A DNA stretch of 64,000 bases from Actibacterium ureilyticum (GTDB lineage Bacteria > Pseudomonadota > Alphaproteobacteria > Rhodobacterales > Rhodobacteraceae). Location: NCBI RefSeq assembly GCF_002285435.1, contig NZ_NSBT01000026.1, positions 553,764 to 617,763 on the forward strand, given 5' to 3'. Positions 8,026-18,815 of this stretch are shown one piece after another. The notes under the pieces were generated by a model, which had not been told where the DNA came from, did no database searches, and saw nothing but the letters and a program-made list of their open reading frames with translations. The position numbers and the translations under genes are program-made. Within the stretch, counting starts at the first letter, position 1. Each line of letters opens with the position of its first letter.

Positions 8026-9291
8026 TCATTGCTCTGGTTCGGGCCGGGCCCGTGTTTCGGGGGCCGGTGTGGAAGCCTGCATGTCCCGCAGCACCGCGCG
8101 GGCGCACAGGAACATCGCAAACAGCATCACCGGGGTGATCAGATAGCGGGCCGGGATCGTGTTTTCGGACGCAAAGATCGTGTTGACCACCGTGGTCAGA
8201 CCCGATCCGGCGCAAAGCAGCCCAAACAGCGCCAGCCCCGCCGGGCGGCCGTCCAGCACGCCCGCGCGCAGCATGAACAGCGCCACGGCCGCCAGACAGG
8301 CGTTTTCGTAGACCCAGAAATAGGGTGTGGCCAGCGCGGTCGCCATCAGAAGCACCGCGGCCTTCAGATCGAAGCTGCAGCGCGGGGTCCGCCAGCACAG
8401 GAAGACGATGACGATCAGCGCCAGCGTCAGCGCCCATTGCAGGTTCAGCGCCAGCGCCGGGTTCAGCCCCAGGCTGGTCAGCAGCGAAAACGGGCTGACC
8501 ATGGCGGGCACGCTGTCGATCGCCTGAAAGACGCGCGCGCCATGGGCCGCCATCATGTCCTTCAGCTTCCACCAGTAATCCGCGCCATAGATCAGCGTCG
8601 GCCCGATGGCCAGAACCGCCGCCGTGGCGGTCGCGGTGGCAATCGTCCGCCAGGCGCCCATCGCCAGCAGCGCCACGGGGATCAGCAGGCCAAGCTGCGG
8701 CTTCAGCGTCATCAGGCCGATGATGATCCCAGCCAGCACCCAGCGTTCGGCCCGCAGCGCCGCCAGCGTCGCCAGCATCGCGGCCAGCCACAACAGGCTG
8801 TTCTGGCCGGTAAACAGCGCCGCCAGACAGGTTGGCGCCAGGGTCAGCCCCAGCCACAGCGCGGGAACCGTCGCCACAAACGGGCGATAGGCCCAGCCCA
8901 GAACCACCAGCGACATCAGGCTGAACCCGATCCAGCCCACCGCATAGGGCAGTGCGCCCAGCGGCGTGACCGCCAGCAGATAGCCCGGCGGGTAAAGCCA
9001 GGGCATCCAGCGGTGGGTTTCGGTGGCATGAACGGCGGCCAGTTTGGCGTTGTCGAACACATCCAGCGGCGTCCCCGCCAGCGCCAGCTTGCCCGCCGCC
9101 CAGAAGACGCGGAAATCATTGGCGACCGCCGGGTTGCCCTCGGCGCGCGCCTGGTCCAGCGCGCCATAGACATAGCCCGCAAAGAACACCAGCGTCGCCA
9201 GCGCCACGAACAGGCACAGGCTGCGGGCCCGTTCCGTGTCGAACGGCGCAAGGCGCAGGTCGCCGCGCGTTATGTCGGCCTGTGGGGTCAT
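8026..9291 (-). CDS. GT87/DUF2029-type polytopic membrane glycosyltransferase-like protein
   Basis: A 421-residue integral membrane protein with about ten hydrophobic segments. Near residue 60 it has NDFRVFWAAGKLALAG, the D-aspartate-bearing loop typical of the GT87 (DUF2029) family of polyprenyl-phosphate-sugar-dependent transferases, then a YPPGYLLAVTPLGALPYAVG motif. The start at 9291 is preferred over 9360 because the latter overlaps ilvB and adds a non-hydrophobic tail. It sits between ilvB and ilvH and would be on the attenuator-controlled transcript. The sugar acceptor is unknown. Confidence 0.8.
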   Translation of the reverse strand: MTPQADITRGDLRLAPFDTERARSLCLFVALATLVFFAGYVYGALDQARAEGNPAVANDFRVFWAAGKLALAGTPLDVFDNAKLAAVHATETHRWMPWLYPPGYLLAVTPLGALPYAVGWIGFSLMSLVVLGWAYRPFVATVPALWLGLTLAPTCLAALFTGQNSLLWLAAMLATLAALRAERWVLAGIIIGLMTLKPQLGLLIPVALLAMGAWRTIATATATAAVLAIGPTLIYGADYWWKLKDMMAAHGARVFQAIDSVPAMVSPFSLLTSLGLNPALALNLQWALTLALIVIVFLCWRTPRCSFDLKAAVLLMATALATPYFWVYENACLAAVALFMLRAGVLDGRPAGLALFGLLCAGSGLTTVVNTIFASENTIPARYLITPVMLFAMFLCARAVLRDMQASTPAPETRARPEPEQ

Positions 9292-9325
9292 CTTGCCGCG
9301 CTGGCTGCGCCCTGCGGGGTCATGG

Positions 9326-11080
<1,755 letters not shown>

Positions 11081-11118
11081 CTCTCTCTCCGTGCTTCGCG
11101 CGGGCCTGCTTCGGCCAT

Positions 11119-11153
11119 AAAAAAACCCCCGGGGTCAATCGGGGGCGCATGGG
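11119..11153 (-). terminator. ilvB attenuator: intrinsic terminator in the leader
   Basis: On the minus strand CCCCCG (11145-11140) pairs with CGGGGG (11131-11126) and is followed by seven T (11125-11119), a classical rho-independent terminator 39 bp before the ilvB start. Just 5' of it, CCCATGCGCC (11153-11144) is exactly complementary to GGCGCATGGG inside the leader peptide gene (11189-11180), giving an alternative pairing that overlaps the terminator arm by two bases. Confidence 0.85.
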
Positions 11154-11172
11154 AAACCTTTTGGGTAAACCG

Positions 11173-11220
11173 TTACCGGCCCATGCGCCAATTCCCTACA
11201 AGTACGACAACGCCGTTCAT
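11173..11220 (-). CDS. ilvB leader peptide, 15 residues
   Basis: A short frame reading MNGVVVLVGNWRMGR, with four valines and one leucine in five consecutive codons plus the next one. AGGAAGGA lies 8-15 bp upstream of the ATG. It lies between the presumed ilvB promoter and the terminator at 11119-11145. A ribosome slowed at the Val/Leu codons when branched-chain aminoacyl-tRNAs are scarce would change folding downstream. This is the standard translational attenuation layout. Confidence 0.88.
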   Translation of the reverse strand: MNGVVVLVGNWRMGR

Positions 11221-11364
11221 TCCCGAGATTCCTTCCTTCAGGTGGGCGGACTTTATGCAGGGCCGAAAGGGGCGTCAACACGCATTCTGGAGAAAAGTTC
11301 GCAATCGGCATAGATTTTGGAATCTTCTTTCGCAAATGGCGGCGGGTGCCCATAGTGGCCCGCG

Positions 11365-11850
11365 ATGACAGAGCTTTTGATCGTTTACCATTCGCGCACC
11401 GGCGGCAGCCGCCAGATGGCGCAGGCGGCGGCGGATGCGGCGCGCGGGGAATGCGGCGTGTCGCTGCGAACGGCCGATGCGGCGGGGCCGGAGGACCTTT
11501 TGCGCGCCGATGGCTATCTGTTCTGCGGGCCGGAAAACCTGGCCGCGCTGTCGGGGCTGATGAAAGAGTTTTTCGACCGCTGCTATTATCCCGTCCTGGG
11601 CCGGGTCGAGGGGCGCCCCTATGCCCAGATGATCTGTGCGGGGTCCGATGGCGCGGGCGCCGCGCGGCAACTGGCGCGGATCGCCACCGGCTGGCGGCTG
11701 AAAGAGGTGCAGCCGCCGCTGATCGTCTGCACCCATGCCCAAAGCGCCGAGGCGATCCTGGCCGACAAGGTGATCCCGGATGCCGATCTGGCGCGGTGTC
11801 GCGATCTGGGTCAGGCGCTGGCGGCGGGGCTGGCGATGGGCGTGTTCTGA
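11365..11850 (+). CDS. flavodoxin-fold NAD(P)H-dependent FMN protein
   Basis: A 161-residue protein with an N-terminal FMN phosphate-binding loop LLIVYHSRTGGSRQMA, the flavodoxin/NAD(P)H:quinone oxidoreductase pattern, and GYLFCGPENLAALSGLMKEFFDRCYY, the isoalloxazine-side loop. It is a soluble redox protein of unknown partner. It is divergent from the ilvB leader and convergent with the ABM-domain gene 6 bp downstream. Confidence 0.85.
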   Translation: MTELLIVYHSRTGGSRQMAQAAADAARGECGVSLRTADAAGPEDLLRADGYLFCGPENLAALSGLMKEFFDRCYYPVLGRVEGRPYAQMICAGSDGAGAARQLARIATGWRLKEVQPPLIVCTHAQSAEAILADKVIPDADLARCRDLGQALAAGLAMGVF

Positions 11851-11856
11851 GGGCCG

Positions 11857-12201
11857 CTAGCCGTGCTGCGCCAGGCTGTCCTGTGGCGCCTGATCGCGGT
11901 CGGTCAGGCCATAGTCGCGCAGCACATGCGCCACCCGCAGCCGGTAATCGGCAAAGACCCCGCCGCGCCCGGCGGCCTGTGCGCTGCGGTGATGCGCCCG
12001 GTTGCGCCAGTGGCGCACGGCCTCTTCATCCTTCCAGAACGACAGCGACAGCAGCTTTTCGGGGTCGGTCAGGCTTTGGAACCGCTCGACCGAGATGAAA
12101 CCGGGCATGGTTTCCAGCTCTGACTTCAGCCCGGCGGCGATGTCCAGATAGGCGTCTGTCTGCCCCTTGGCCGGGGTAACTTCGAAGATGATGGCGATCA
12201 T
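11857..12201 (-). CDS. antibiotic biosynthesis monooxygenase (ABM) domain protein
   Basis: A 114-residue dimeric ferredoxin-like alpha/beta-barrel protein. The N-terminus MIAIIFEVTPAKGQTDAYLDIA and FISVERFQSLTDPEKLLSLSFWKDEEAVRHW are typical of ABM domains, including cofactor-free oxygenases and haem-degrading types. It overlaps the NIPSNAP-type gene by 4 bp (ATGA) and forms a two-gene unit with it. Substrate unknown. Confidence 0.85.
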   Translation of the reverse strand: MIAIIFEVTPAKGQTDAYLDIAAGLKSELETMPGFISVERFQSLTDPEKLLSLSFWKDEEAVRHWRNRAHHRSAQAAGRGGVFADYRLRVAHVLRDYGLTDRDQAPQDSLAQHG

Positions 12202-12521
12202 GCGGGCTCTCCATGCGGGGCAGAGGCCAGTTTCAGGAACGTGCGTTCCTCGCGCAAGATGAATTTCTCGGCCCGGGCGAAGTCGTAATTCTGCCGCCCC
12301 AGCGGATCGGCGGCCAGCCGGGCGCGATAGGCCTCGTATTCCGCCAGCGAGGGGATGGTATAGACGCCATAGGCCAGGGTCGCGGACCCCTCATGCGGGG
12401 CGAAATAGCCGATCAGGTCGGCGCCGTTGCGCGGGATGCACTGGCCCCAGGTGCGGGCGTATTGGTCGAACAATTCGCGGCGGTTGGGGTCGATCTCGTA
12501 GCGGATGAAACAGGTCAGCAT
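12198..12521 (-). CDS. NIPSNAP family protein
   Basis: A 107-residue dimeric alpha/beta-barrel protein of the NIPSNAP type (LTCFIRYEIDPNRRELFDQYARTWGQ at the N-terminus; GSATLAYGVYTIPSLAEYEAYRARLAADP in the middle). AAGGAG precedes the ATG at 12521, and the longer upstream frame has no support. It is divergent from an ArsR-type regulator that may control it and the coupled ABM gene. Confidence 0.85.
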   Translation of the reverse strand: MLTCFIRYEIDPNRRELFDQYARTWGQCIPRNGADLIGYFAPHEGSATLAYGVYTIPSLAEYEAYRARLAADPLGRQNYDFARAEKFILREERTFLKLASAPHGEPA

Positions 12522-12638
12522 GTGGGCTCCTTTTGCGTGCTGAGACCGGTTCTGCCACGGGATGGGGCGCGGATGTTTCGGGCCGGGCCGAAATGTCGGT
12601 GCTTGACCCGCCGCGCGGGCGGGGCGCAGGATCGGGGG

Positions 12639-13328
12639 ATGCGACATGGCCCCGATATCACCCGCATCGCCGCGCTGATCGGCGAACCCGCACGTGCCAA
12701 CATGCTGCAGGCGCTGATGGGTGGGCAGGCGTTGAGCGCGGGCGAGCTGGCGGTCGAGGGCGGGGTCAGCCCCGCCACCACGTCGGGCCATCTGCGCCAG
12801 ATGGCGGAGGCGGGGCTGATCGTGCCGCGCCAGCAGGGCCGCCACCGGTATTACACGCTGGCCGGGCCCGAGATCGCGCAGGTGCTGGAAACCCTGATCG
12901 GCCTGGCCGAGGCGCAGGGCCACCGCCGCACCCGGCCCGGTCCGCGCGACGCCGCGCTGCGCCGGGCGCGGGTCTGTTACGACCATCTGGCGGGCGCGGT
13001 GGGCGTGCAGGTGTTCCAGTCAATGACCGGCCGGGGTTTCCTGCATCTATCGGGCGATACGGTCGCGCCGACCGATGCGGGGGTGGTCTTTCTGGACGGT
13101 CTGGGGGTCGATCTGGCGCCGCTGCGGGCCGGACGGCGGCCGCTCTGCCGGATCTGTCTGGACTGGTCGGAACGCCGCAATCACCTGGCCGGTGCCCTGG
13201 GGGCAGCGCTGTTCGACCGGATGCAGGGGCAGGGCTGGCTGCGCCGGGCGCAGGGCAGCCGGGTGGTCGATGTGACCAGCGCGGGCGCGGCCGCGCTGGC
13301 CCGGTTCTTTCCCGAAGCCGGACGCTAG
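12639..13328 (+). CDS. ArsR-type winged-helix transcriptional regulator
   Basis: A 229-residue regulator. The first 90 residues are an ArsR winged helix (ITRIAALIGEPARANMLQALMGG, recognition helix SPATTSGHLRQMAEAGL, wing PRQQGRHRYYTLAGPE). The rest is an extended C-terminal domain with paired cysteines in LCRICLDWSERRNHLAGALG, a region seen in longer ArsR proteins. It diverges from the NIPSNAP-ABM pair and probably regulates it. The ligand is unknown. The start is the first ATG that begins the conserved domain; the frame remains open far upstream without support. Confidence 0.88.
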   Translation: MRHGPDITRIAALIGEPARANMLQALMGGQALSAGELAVEGGVSPATTSGHLRQMAEAGLIVPRQQGRHRYYTLAGPEIAQVLETLIGLAEAQGHRRTRPGPRDAALRRARVCYDHLAGAVGVQVFQSMTGRGFLHLSGDTVAPTDAGVVFLDGLGVDLAPLRAGRRPLCRICLDWSERRNHLAGALGAALFDRMQGQGWLRRAQGSRVVDVTSAGAAALARFFPEAGR

Positions 13329-13332
13329 GGCG

Positions 13333-14715
13333 TCAGACCAGACCTTCGGCCTTGGCCCAGTCCAGCGCGCGATCCAGCGCGCGGCCCATGCGTTCCAGGA
13401 TCTGTGCGATGTCATCCTCGGTCACGATCAGCGGCGGGCAAAGCGCCACGGTTTCATAGACCGCACGACAGATCAGCCCCTCTTCCGCGGCCAGCGCCGC
13501 GACCTTGGGCGCGATGGTGCCGGCGGGCTCGAACGACTGGCGCTTGGCCTTGTCCTTGGCCAGCTCGATCCCCGCGATCAGGCCCACGCCGCGCACCTCG
13601 CCCACCAGCGGGTGATCGGCGAACTTGCTCAGCCCGTCCTGGAACGGGGCTTCCAGCCGGGCGGCGTTGCCCATCAGGTCCTTCTCTTCGATGATGTTCA
13701 GGTTCTCCAGCCCCACGGCGCAGGCCACCGGATGGCCCGACGCGGTAAAGCCGTGGCCGAACGTGCCCAGCCGCGCGGTGTGATCGGCGATGGCGTCATA
13801 GACCTTGTCATTCACCACGATCGCGGCCAGCGGCATATAGGACGAGGTCAGCTGTTTCGACGTGACCAGAATGTCGGGGGTGAAGCCATAGCGTTCACAG
13901 CCGAACCGCGCGCCGGTGCGCCCGAACCCGTTGATCACCTCGTCCGAGACCAGCAGGATGTCGTATTTCGCGCAGATCGCCGCGACGCCCGGCCAATAGC
14001 CCTCGGGCGGGGTCATGACGCCGCCCGCGCCCATCACCGGCTCGCCGATGAAGGCGGCGATGGTTTCGGGGCCTTCGGCCAGGATCGTATCCTCGAGCTC
14101 TTTCAGCAGGCGGGCGGTGAATTCGGCCTCGGTCTCGCCCTCATGCGCCCATTTCCAGTAATGCGGGCAGGTCAGATGCGTGACCGGGATTGCGGGCAGG
14201 TCGAAATCCTTGTGGTTGGCGGGCAGGCCGGTCAGCGAGCCCGACGCGATGGTGATCCCGTGATAGGCCTTGTTGCGCGACAGGAACTTCTTCTTTTCCG
14301 GACGGCCCAGACCGTTGTTCAGGAACCAGACCATCTTGATGACGGTGTCGTTGGCCTCGGACCCGGAATTGGTGAAGAACACGCGGTCCAGCCCCTCGGG
14401 CGTCATCTCGGCCAGCTTCTCGGCCAGGCGGATCGACGGCTCGTGCGCCTTGTGCGCGAAGCTGTGGTAATAGGGCAGCTTCTTCAGCTGCTCATAGGCG
14501 ACATCGGCCAGCCGGGTTTCGGAAAAGCCCACGGCGACGGACCACAGGCCCGCCAGCGCCTCGATATATTCCTTGCCCTCGCTGTCATAGACGCGCACGC
14601 CATCGCCGTGGGTCATGATCATCGGGCCGGTTTCCTCGTGCCGGCGCATGTTGGTATAGGGGTGCATCGAATGGGCGATGTCGGACGCGTGCAGGGAATT
14701 CGGGCGCTCGTTCAT
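13333..14715 (-). CDS. class III PLP-dependent aminotransferase (omega-amine or diamine:pyruvate type)
   Basis: A 460-residue fold-type I transaminase. Motifs are FFTNSGSEANDTVIKM, AYHGITIASGS, IGEPVMGAGGV, LVSDEVINGFGRTGARFG and the PLP lysine in VTSKQLTSSYMPLAA. This arrangement matches transaminases acting on putrescine, beta-alanine or other terminal amines with pyruvate as acceptor. It is downstream of the M20 deacylase and acetylpolyamine amidohydrolase on the same strand, separated by a terminator at 14763-14788, so it may have its own promoter. The role inferred is transamination of the free amine released by the deacylases. Confidence 0.9.
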   Translation of the reverse strand: MNERPNSLHASDIAHSMHPYTNMRRHEETGPMIMTHGDGVRVYDSEGKEYIEALAGLWSVAVGFSETRLADVAYEQLKKLPYYHSFAHKAHEPSIRLAEKLAEMTPEGLDRVFFTNSGSEANDTVIKMVWFLNNGLGRPEKKKFLSRNKAYHGITIASGSLTGLPANHKDFDLPAIPVTHLTCPHYWKWAHEGETEAEFTARLLKELEDTILAEGPETIAAFIGEPVMGAGGVMTPPEGYWPGVAAICAKYDILLVSDEVINGFGRTGARFGCERYGFTPDILVTSKQLTSSYMPLAAIVVNDKVYDAIADHTARLGTFGHGFTASGHPVACAVGLENLNIIEEKDLMGNAARLEAPFQDGLSKFADHPLVGEVRGVGLIAGIELAKDKAKRQSFEPAGTIAPKVAALAAEEGLICRAVYETVALCPPLIVTEDDIAQILERMGRALDRALDWAKAEGLV

Positions 14716-14762
14716 GGGGGTCTCCGTTCTGGTGCCGGCCGCCTGGGGCCGGATGTGTTCTG

Positions 14763-14788
14763 GAAAAAAGGGCGGGGCCGGGCCCCGT
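14763..14788 (-). terminator. intrinsic terminator after the M20 deacylase gene
   Basis: On the minus strand GGGGCCCGGCCCC folds into a stem-loop followed by GCCC and six T (14769-14764). It separates the deacylase operon from the aminotransferase. Confidence 0.65.
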
Positions 14789-14839
14789 TACGGATCAGTC
14801 TTAGGCCAGTTGGCCGCCAAGGTCATCGACAGATTTCGG

Positions 14840-16122
<1,283 letters not shown>

Positions 16123-16126
<4 letters not shown>

Positions 16127-17151
16127 GCGGGGCGGTCCAGAAAGCCGGAAAGGAACGAGGAGAGCGAGGTCGTCAGGTCGGGCGACAGATAGCCGCCTTC
16201 CTGCACCAGCACGGTGGGATGGCCCGCCTGTGCGATGGCGCGCCCGGCGCGGCGGAACCCGTCAAAGCTGATCTTCATGCCCATCAGCGGGTCGTTTTCA
16301 TGCGCATCCAGGCCCAGGCTGACCACCAGCGCGCCGGGGTCGAACGACGCGATCCGGTCCAGCGCCTGACCGATGGTGGCGAGCCAGGTGTCGTCGGTGG
16401 TGGTGCGGGGCAGGGGCAGGTTCAGGTTGTATCCCGTCCCGGGGCCCGCGCCGGTTTCATGGGCGTATCCCACGAAGAACGGGTAATAGCCGGTCGGATC
16501 GGCATGGATCGACACGGTCAGCACGTCGTCGCGTTCATAGAATATCGCCTGCGTGCCATTGCCGTGATGCACGTCGATATCCAGCGTGGCAACGCGCGCG
16601 TGCCCCTGCCGCATCCGGGCCGCCGCGATGGCCGACCCGTTCAACAGGCAATGCCCGGCGGCGACCTCGGCGCTGCTGTGATGTCCCGGCGGACGGCAAA
16701 GCGCATAGGCCGCCCGGTCGCCGCCCAGCACCGCATCCGCCGCCGCCACGGCGCAATCGGCGGCACGGCGCGTGGCCTGCCAGCTGTGTTCGCCGATGGG
16801 GGCGGATGTGTCGCCCATATGCCAGCCCGCGCGTGCCACGATGCTGTCGGGGTATGTGGCATGGTCGGGCGGGGGAAAGACATTCGGCACAACCTCGGGC
16901 CCCGCATCGGGCAGCTTCTGCCATTCTGCCCAGGCGGTTTCCAGAAACGCCAGCAGGCGGGGGGTATGCACGGCGGTCAGCGCCTCGACCGGCGCTTCGG
17001 GCGGGGCGCTGGTGGTCAGCGAAAGCGCCTTCAGCCCCGCCATCAGCAACTCGGCCCGCTCGGCCAGCTCGGCATTGCGGGCAAGCCGCCCGTGGGTCAG
17101 CCGAAAGATCGGGTCATGCGCCGCCGTTTCCGGGGCATAGAAGCACTTCAT
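16123..17151 (-). CDS. acetylpolyamine amidohydrolase / class II HDAC-family deacetylase
   Basis: A 342-residue arginase/deacetylase-fold enzyme. The active site has CRPPGHHS, LDIDVHHGNGTQAIFY (zinc Asp and His), HADPTGYYPF and LGLDAHENDP. The bacterial acetylpolyamine amidohydrolases share this HHGNGTQ and DAHENDPL pattern. It hydrolyses acetyl-lysine-like or N-acetylpolyamine amides in the cytoplasm. Both ends overlap neighbours by ATGA (GntR gene upstream, M20 gene downstream), so the three are one operon. Confidence 0.9.
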
Positions 17152-17855
17152 CTGGGGGTCTCGTCGTCTTCGATGGTCTGGAACTGTTGCGTCACAAGCT
17201 GCCGCGCCACGTCGATGTGATAGGTGATGGCATCGACCGCGGTCGCCTCGTCCCCGTCGCAGATCGCCTGCAGGATCGGCTCGTGGGTTTCGGCGATGCG
17301 CTGCGGGTCGTCGTAAAGCCGCCCGATCACCATGATCGAAAACTCGGTCTCGGTCGCGATCTGTTCAAACACCGACAGCAGCTTGGGATTGCCGCAGCCC
17401 CGGCAGAGCAGGCGGTGGAACTGCATGTCGGCCTCGACCTGGGTCAGCATATCGGTGCCGGGGGTGGCGACCTGGTGCAGGGTTTCGATCTGTGCGCGCA
17501 GATCGTCGCAGGGGCCGTTGATCTGTTCGCGGATCAGCCGCCGGATCGCGGCGATTTCGATCACCAGCCGCAATTCGTAAAGATCGTCCAGCGCCTTGGC
17601 CGAGACCTTGCGCACGAAGAACCCGCGATTGGGCTCATAGGTCACAAGCCCCGAATTTTCCAACAGGCGGGCGGCCTCGCGCACGGGGGCGCGGCTGACA
17701 CCCAGATCACGCGCGATCACCGATTCCGACAGCCGCGCGCCGGGGCCAAGCTGGCCGGTCACGATGGCCTTGCTCAGCAATTTGGCGACCCGTTCCACCA
17801 GGCCTTCGCGGTCCAGGGGCTGCAAGCCGGTCGAATGTGCTGTGTCTGTTGTCAT
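17148..17855 (-). CDS. GntR/FadR-type regulator with FCD effector domain
   Basis: A 235-residue regulator. The N-terminal winged helix is seen in LSKAIVTGQLGPGARLSESVIARDLGVSRAPVREAARLLENSGLV; the C-terminal all-helical FCD domain has the metal-site Asp and His residues (LYELRLVIE, DMQFHRLLCRG, THEPILQAICDGD, TYHIDVAR). The ATG at 17855 is chosen because the winged-helix domain starts soon after; the extra 41 codons upstream would run through the operator region. It is first in the deacylase operon and divergent from the aldolase/transporter operon, so it probably controls both through the site at 17905-17916. Confidence 0.92.
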   Translation of the reverse strand: MTTDTAHSTGLQPLDREGLVERVAKLLSKAIVTGQLGPGARLSESVIARDLGVSRAPVREAARLLENSGLVTYEPNRGFFVRKVSAKALDDLYELRLVIEIAAIRRLIREQINGPCDDLRAQIETLHQVATPGTDMLTQVEADMQFHRLLCRGCGNPKLLSVFEQIATETEFSIMVIGRLYDDPQRIAETHEPILQAICDGDEATAVDAITYHIDVARQLVTQQFQTIEDDETPR

Positions 17856-17904
17856 GGGGTCCGAATTCGCTGCTTTCCCGATCACCGTATTTGTAAATTT
17901 GTCG

Positions 17905-17916
17905 ATTGTCGACAAT
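17905..17916. promoter_or_regulatory. candidate GntR/FCD operator
   Basis: ATTGTCGACAAT is a perfect 12-bp palindrome containing TTGTCGACAA, close to the TNGTNNACNA pattern bound by FadR/FCD-type regulators. It lies within a longer imperfect repeat (17893-17920: GTAAATT...AATTTAC) in the 121-bp divergent interval between the GntR gene and the class II aldolase gene. Confidence 0.7.
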
Positions 17917-17976
17917 TTACTTGACCCGAGTCGCCTGCTTGCCGTTAGCTTGGGGCAAGCGACGAAAGGAAAGCTC

Positions 17977-18747
17977 ATGCCCGATGGCGCGCCCGCCCAT
18001 ACCGTATCCGATCTGCGCCGCGATCTGGCCGCCGCCTATCGGCTGATCGCGCTGGAGGGGATGGATGACAGCATCTATACCCATATCTCGGCCCGGCTGC
18101 CCGATGGCCCCGGCGGCGCCAAGCGGTTCCTGCTGAATCCCTATGGCCTGCGCTTCGACGAGGTGACGGCCGCGAATCTGGTGACGGTCGACGAAACCGG
18201 CGCGGTCATCGACGACCCCCATGGCGCGGGGGTGAACGCGGCGGGGTTCACCATCCATTCGGCGGTGCATATGGCGCGCCATGATGCGGTTTGCGTCCTG
18301 CACAACCACACCGTCGCCGGGGTGGCGGTGTCGTCGGTGAAAGAGGGGCTGCTGCCGCTGAACCAATGGTCGGCGCAGTTCCATGACCGGATCGCGTTTC
18401 ACGACTATGAGGGGATCGCGCTGGATCTGGAGGAACGCGCGCGGATCGTATCGGATCTGGGCAGCAAACAGATCATGTTCCTGCGCAATCACGGCACGCT
18501 CGTGCTGGGCCGGTCAGTGGCCGAGGCGGTGAAATACGCCCTGAACCTGGAACGCTCCTGCCAGGCGCAGATCGCCGCACTTGGCATGGGGCTGACCCCG
18601 ATCGTGCTGGACGATGCGGTCGCCGAACACACCGCCCGCCAGTACGAGGCCGGCTATGACCCGTTCGAGCTGGGCGGCAAGCCCGACCCGGAATGGGCGG
18701 CGATGCTGCGGCGGCTGGACAAGCTGCAACCCGACTACCTGACATAA
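17977..18747 (+). CDS. class II aldolase/adducin family protein
   Basis: A 256-residue protein with the class II aldolase fold, an N-terminal DDSIYTHISARLP segment, FLLNPYGLRFDEVTA, the metal-binding VLHNHTVAG (His-x-His type) and MFLRNHGTLVLG, which supplies the third His. Family members are zinc-dependent aldolases, decarboxylases or epimerases. AAAGGAAAG precedes the ATG. It is the first gene of the plus-strand operon divergent from the GntR regulator. The substrate is unknown; with the linked hydroxyacid dehydrogenase it may process a small hydroxy or keto acid. Confidence 0.88.
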   Translation: MPDGAPAHTVSDLRRDLAAAYRLIALEGMDDSIYTHISARLPDGPGGAKRFLLNPYGLRFDEVTAANLVTVDETGAVIDDPHGAGVNAAGFTIHSAVHMARHDAVCVLHNHTVAGVAVSSVKEGLLPLNQWSAQFHDRIAFHDYEGIALDLEERARIVSDLGSKQIMFLRNHGTLVLGRSVAEAVKYALNLERSCQAQIAALGMGLTPIVLDDAVAEHTARQYEAGYDPFELGGKPDPEWAAMLRRLDKLQPDYLT

Positions 18748-18815
18748 CCCAAGACCCGAAGGCCCGGCACGAACCGGGTCCGCCTGAAAACCAACTGAAA
18801 GCCAACAGGGAAACC

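Noticed and set aside
12213..12638. Long upstream extension of the ArsR regulator
   Set aside because: It would overlap the NIPSNAP gene, and the winged-helix domain begins only at 12639.
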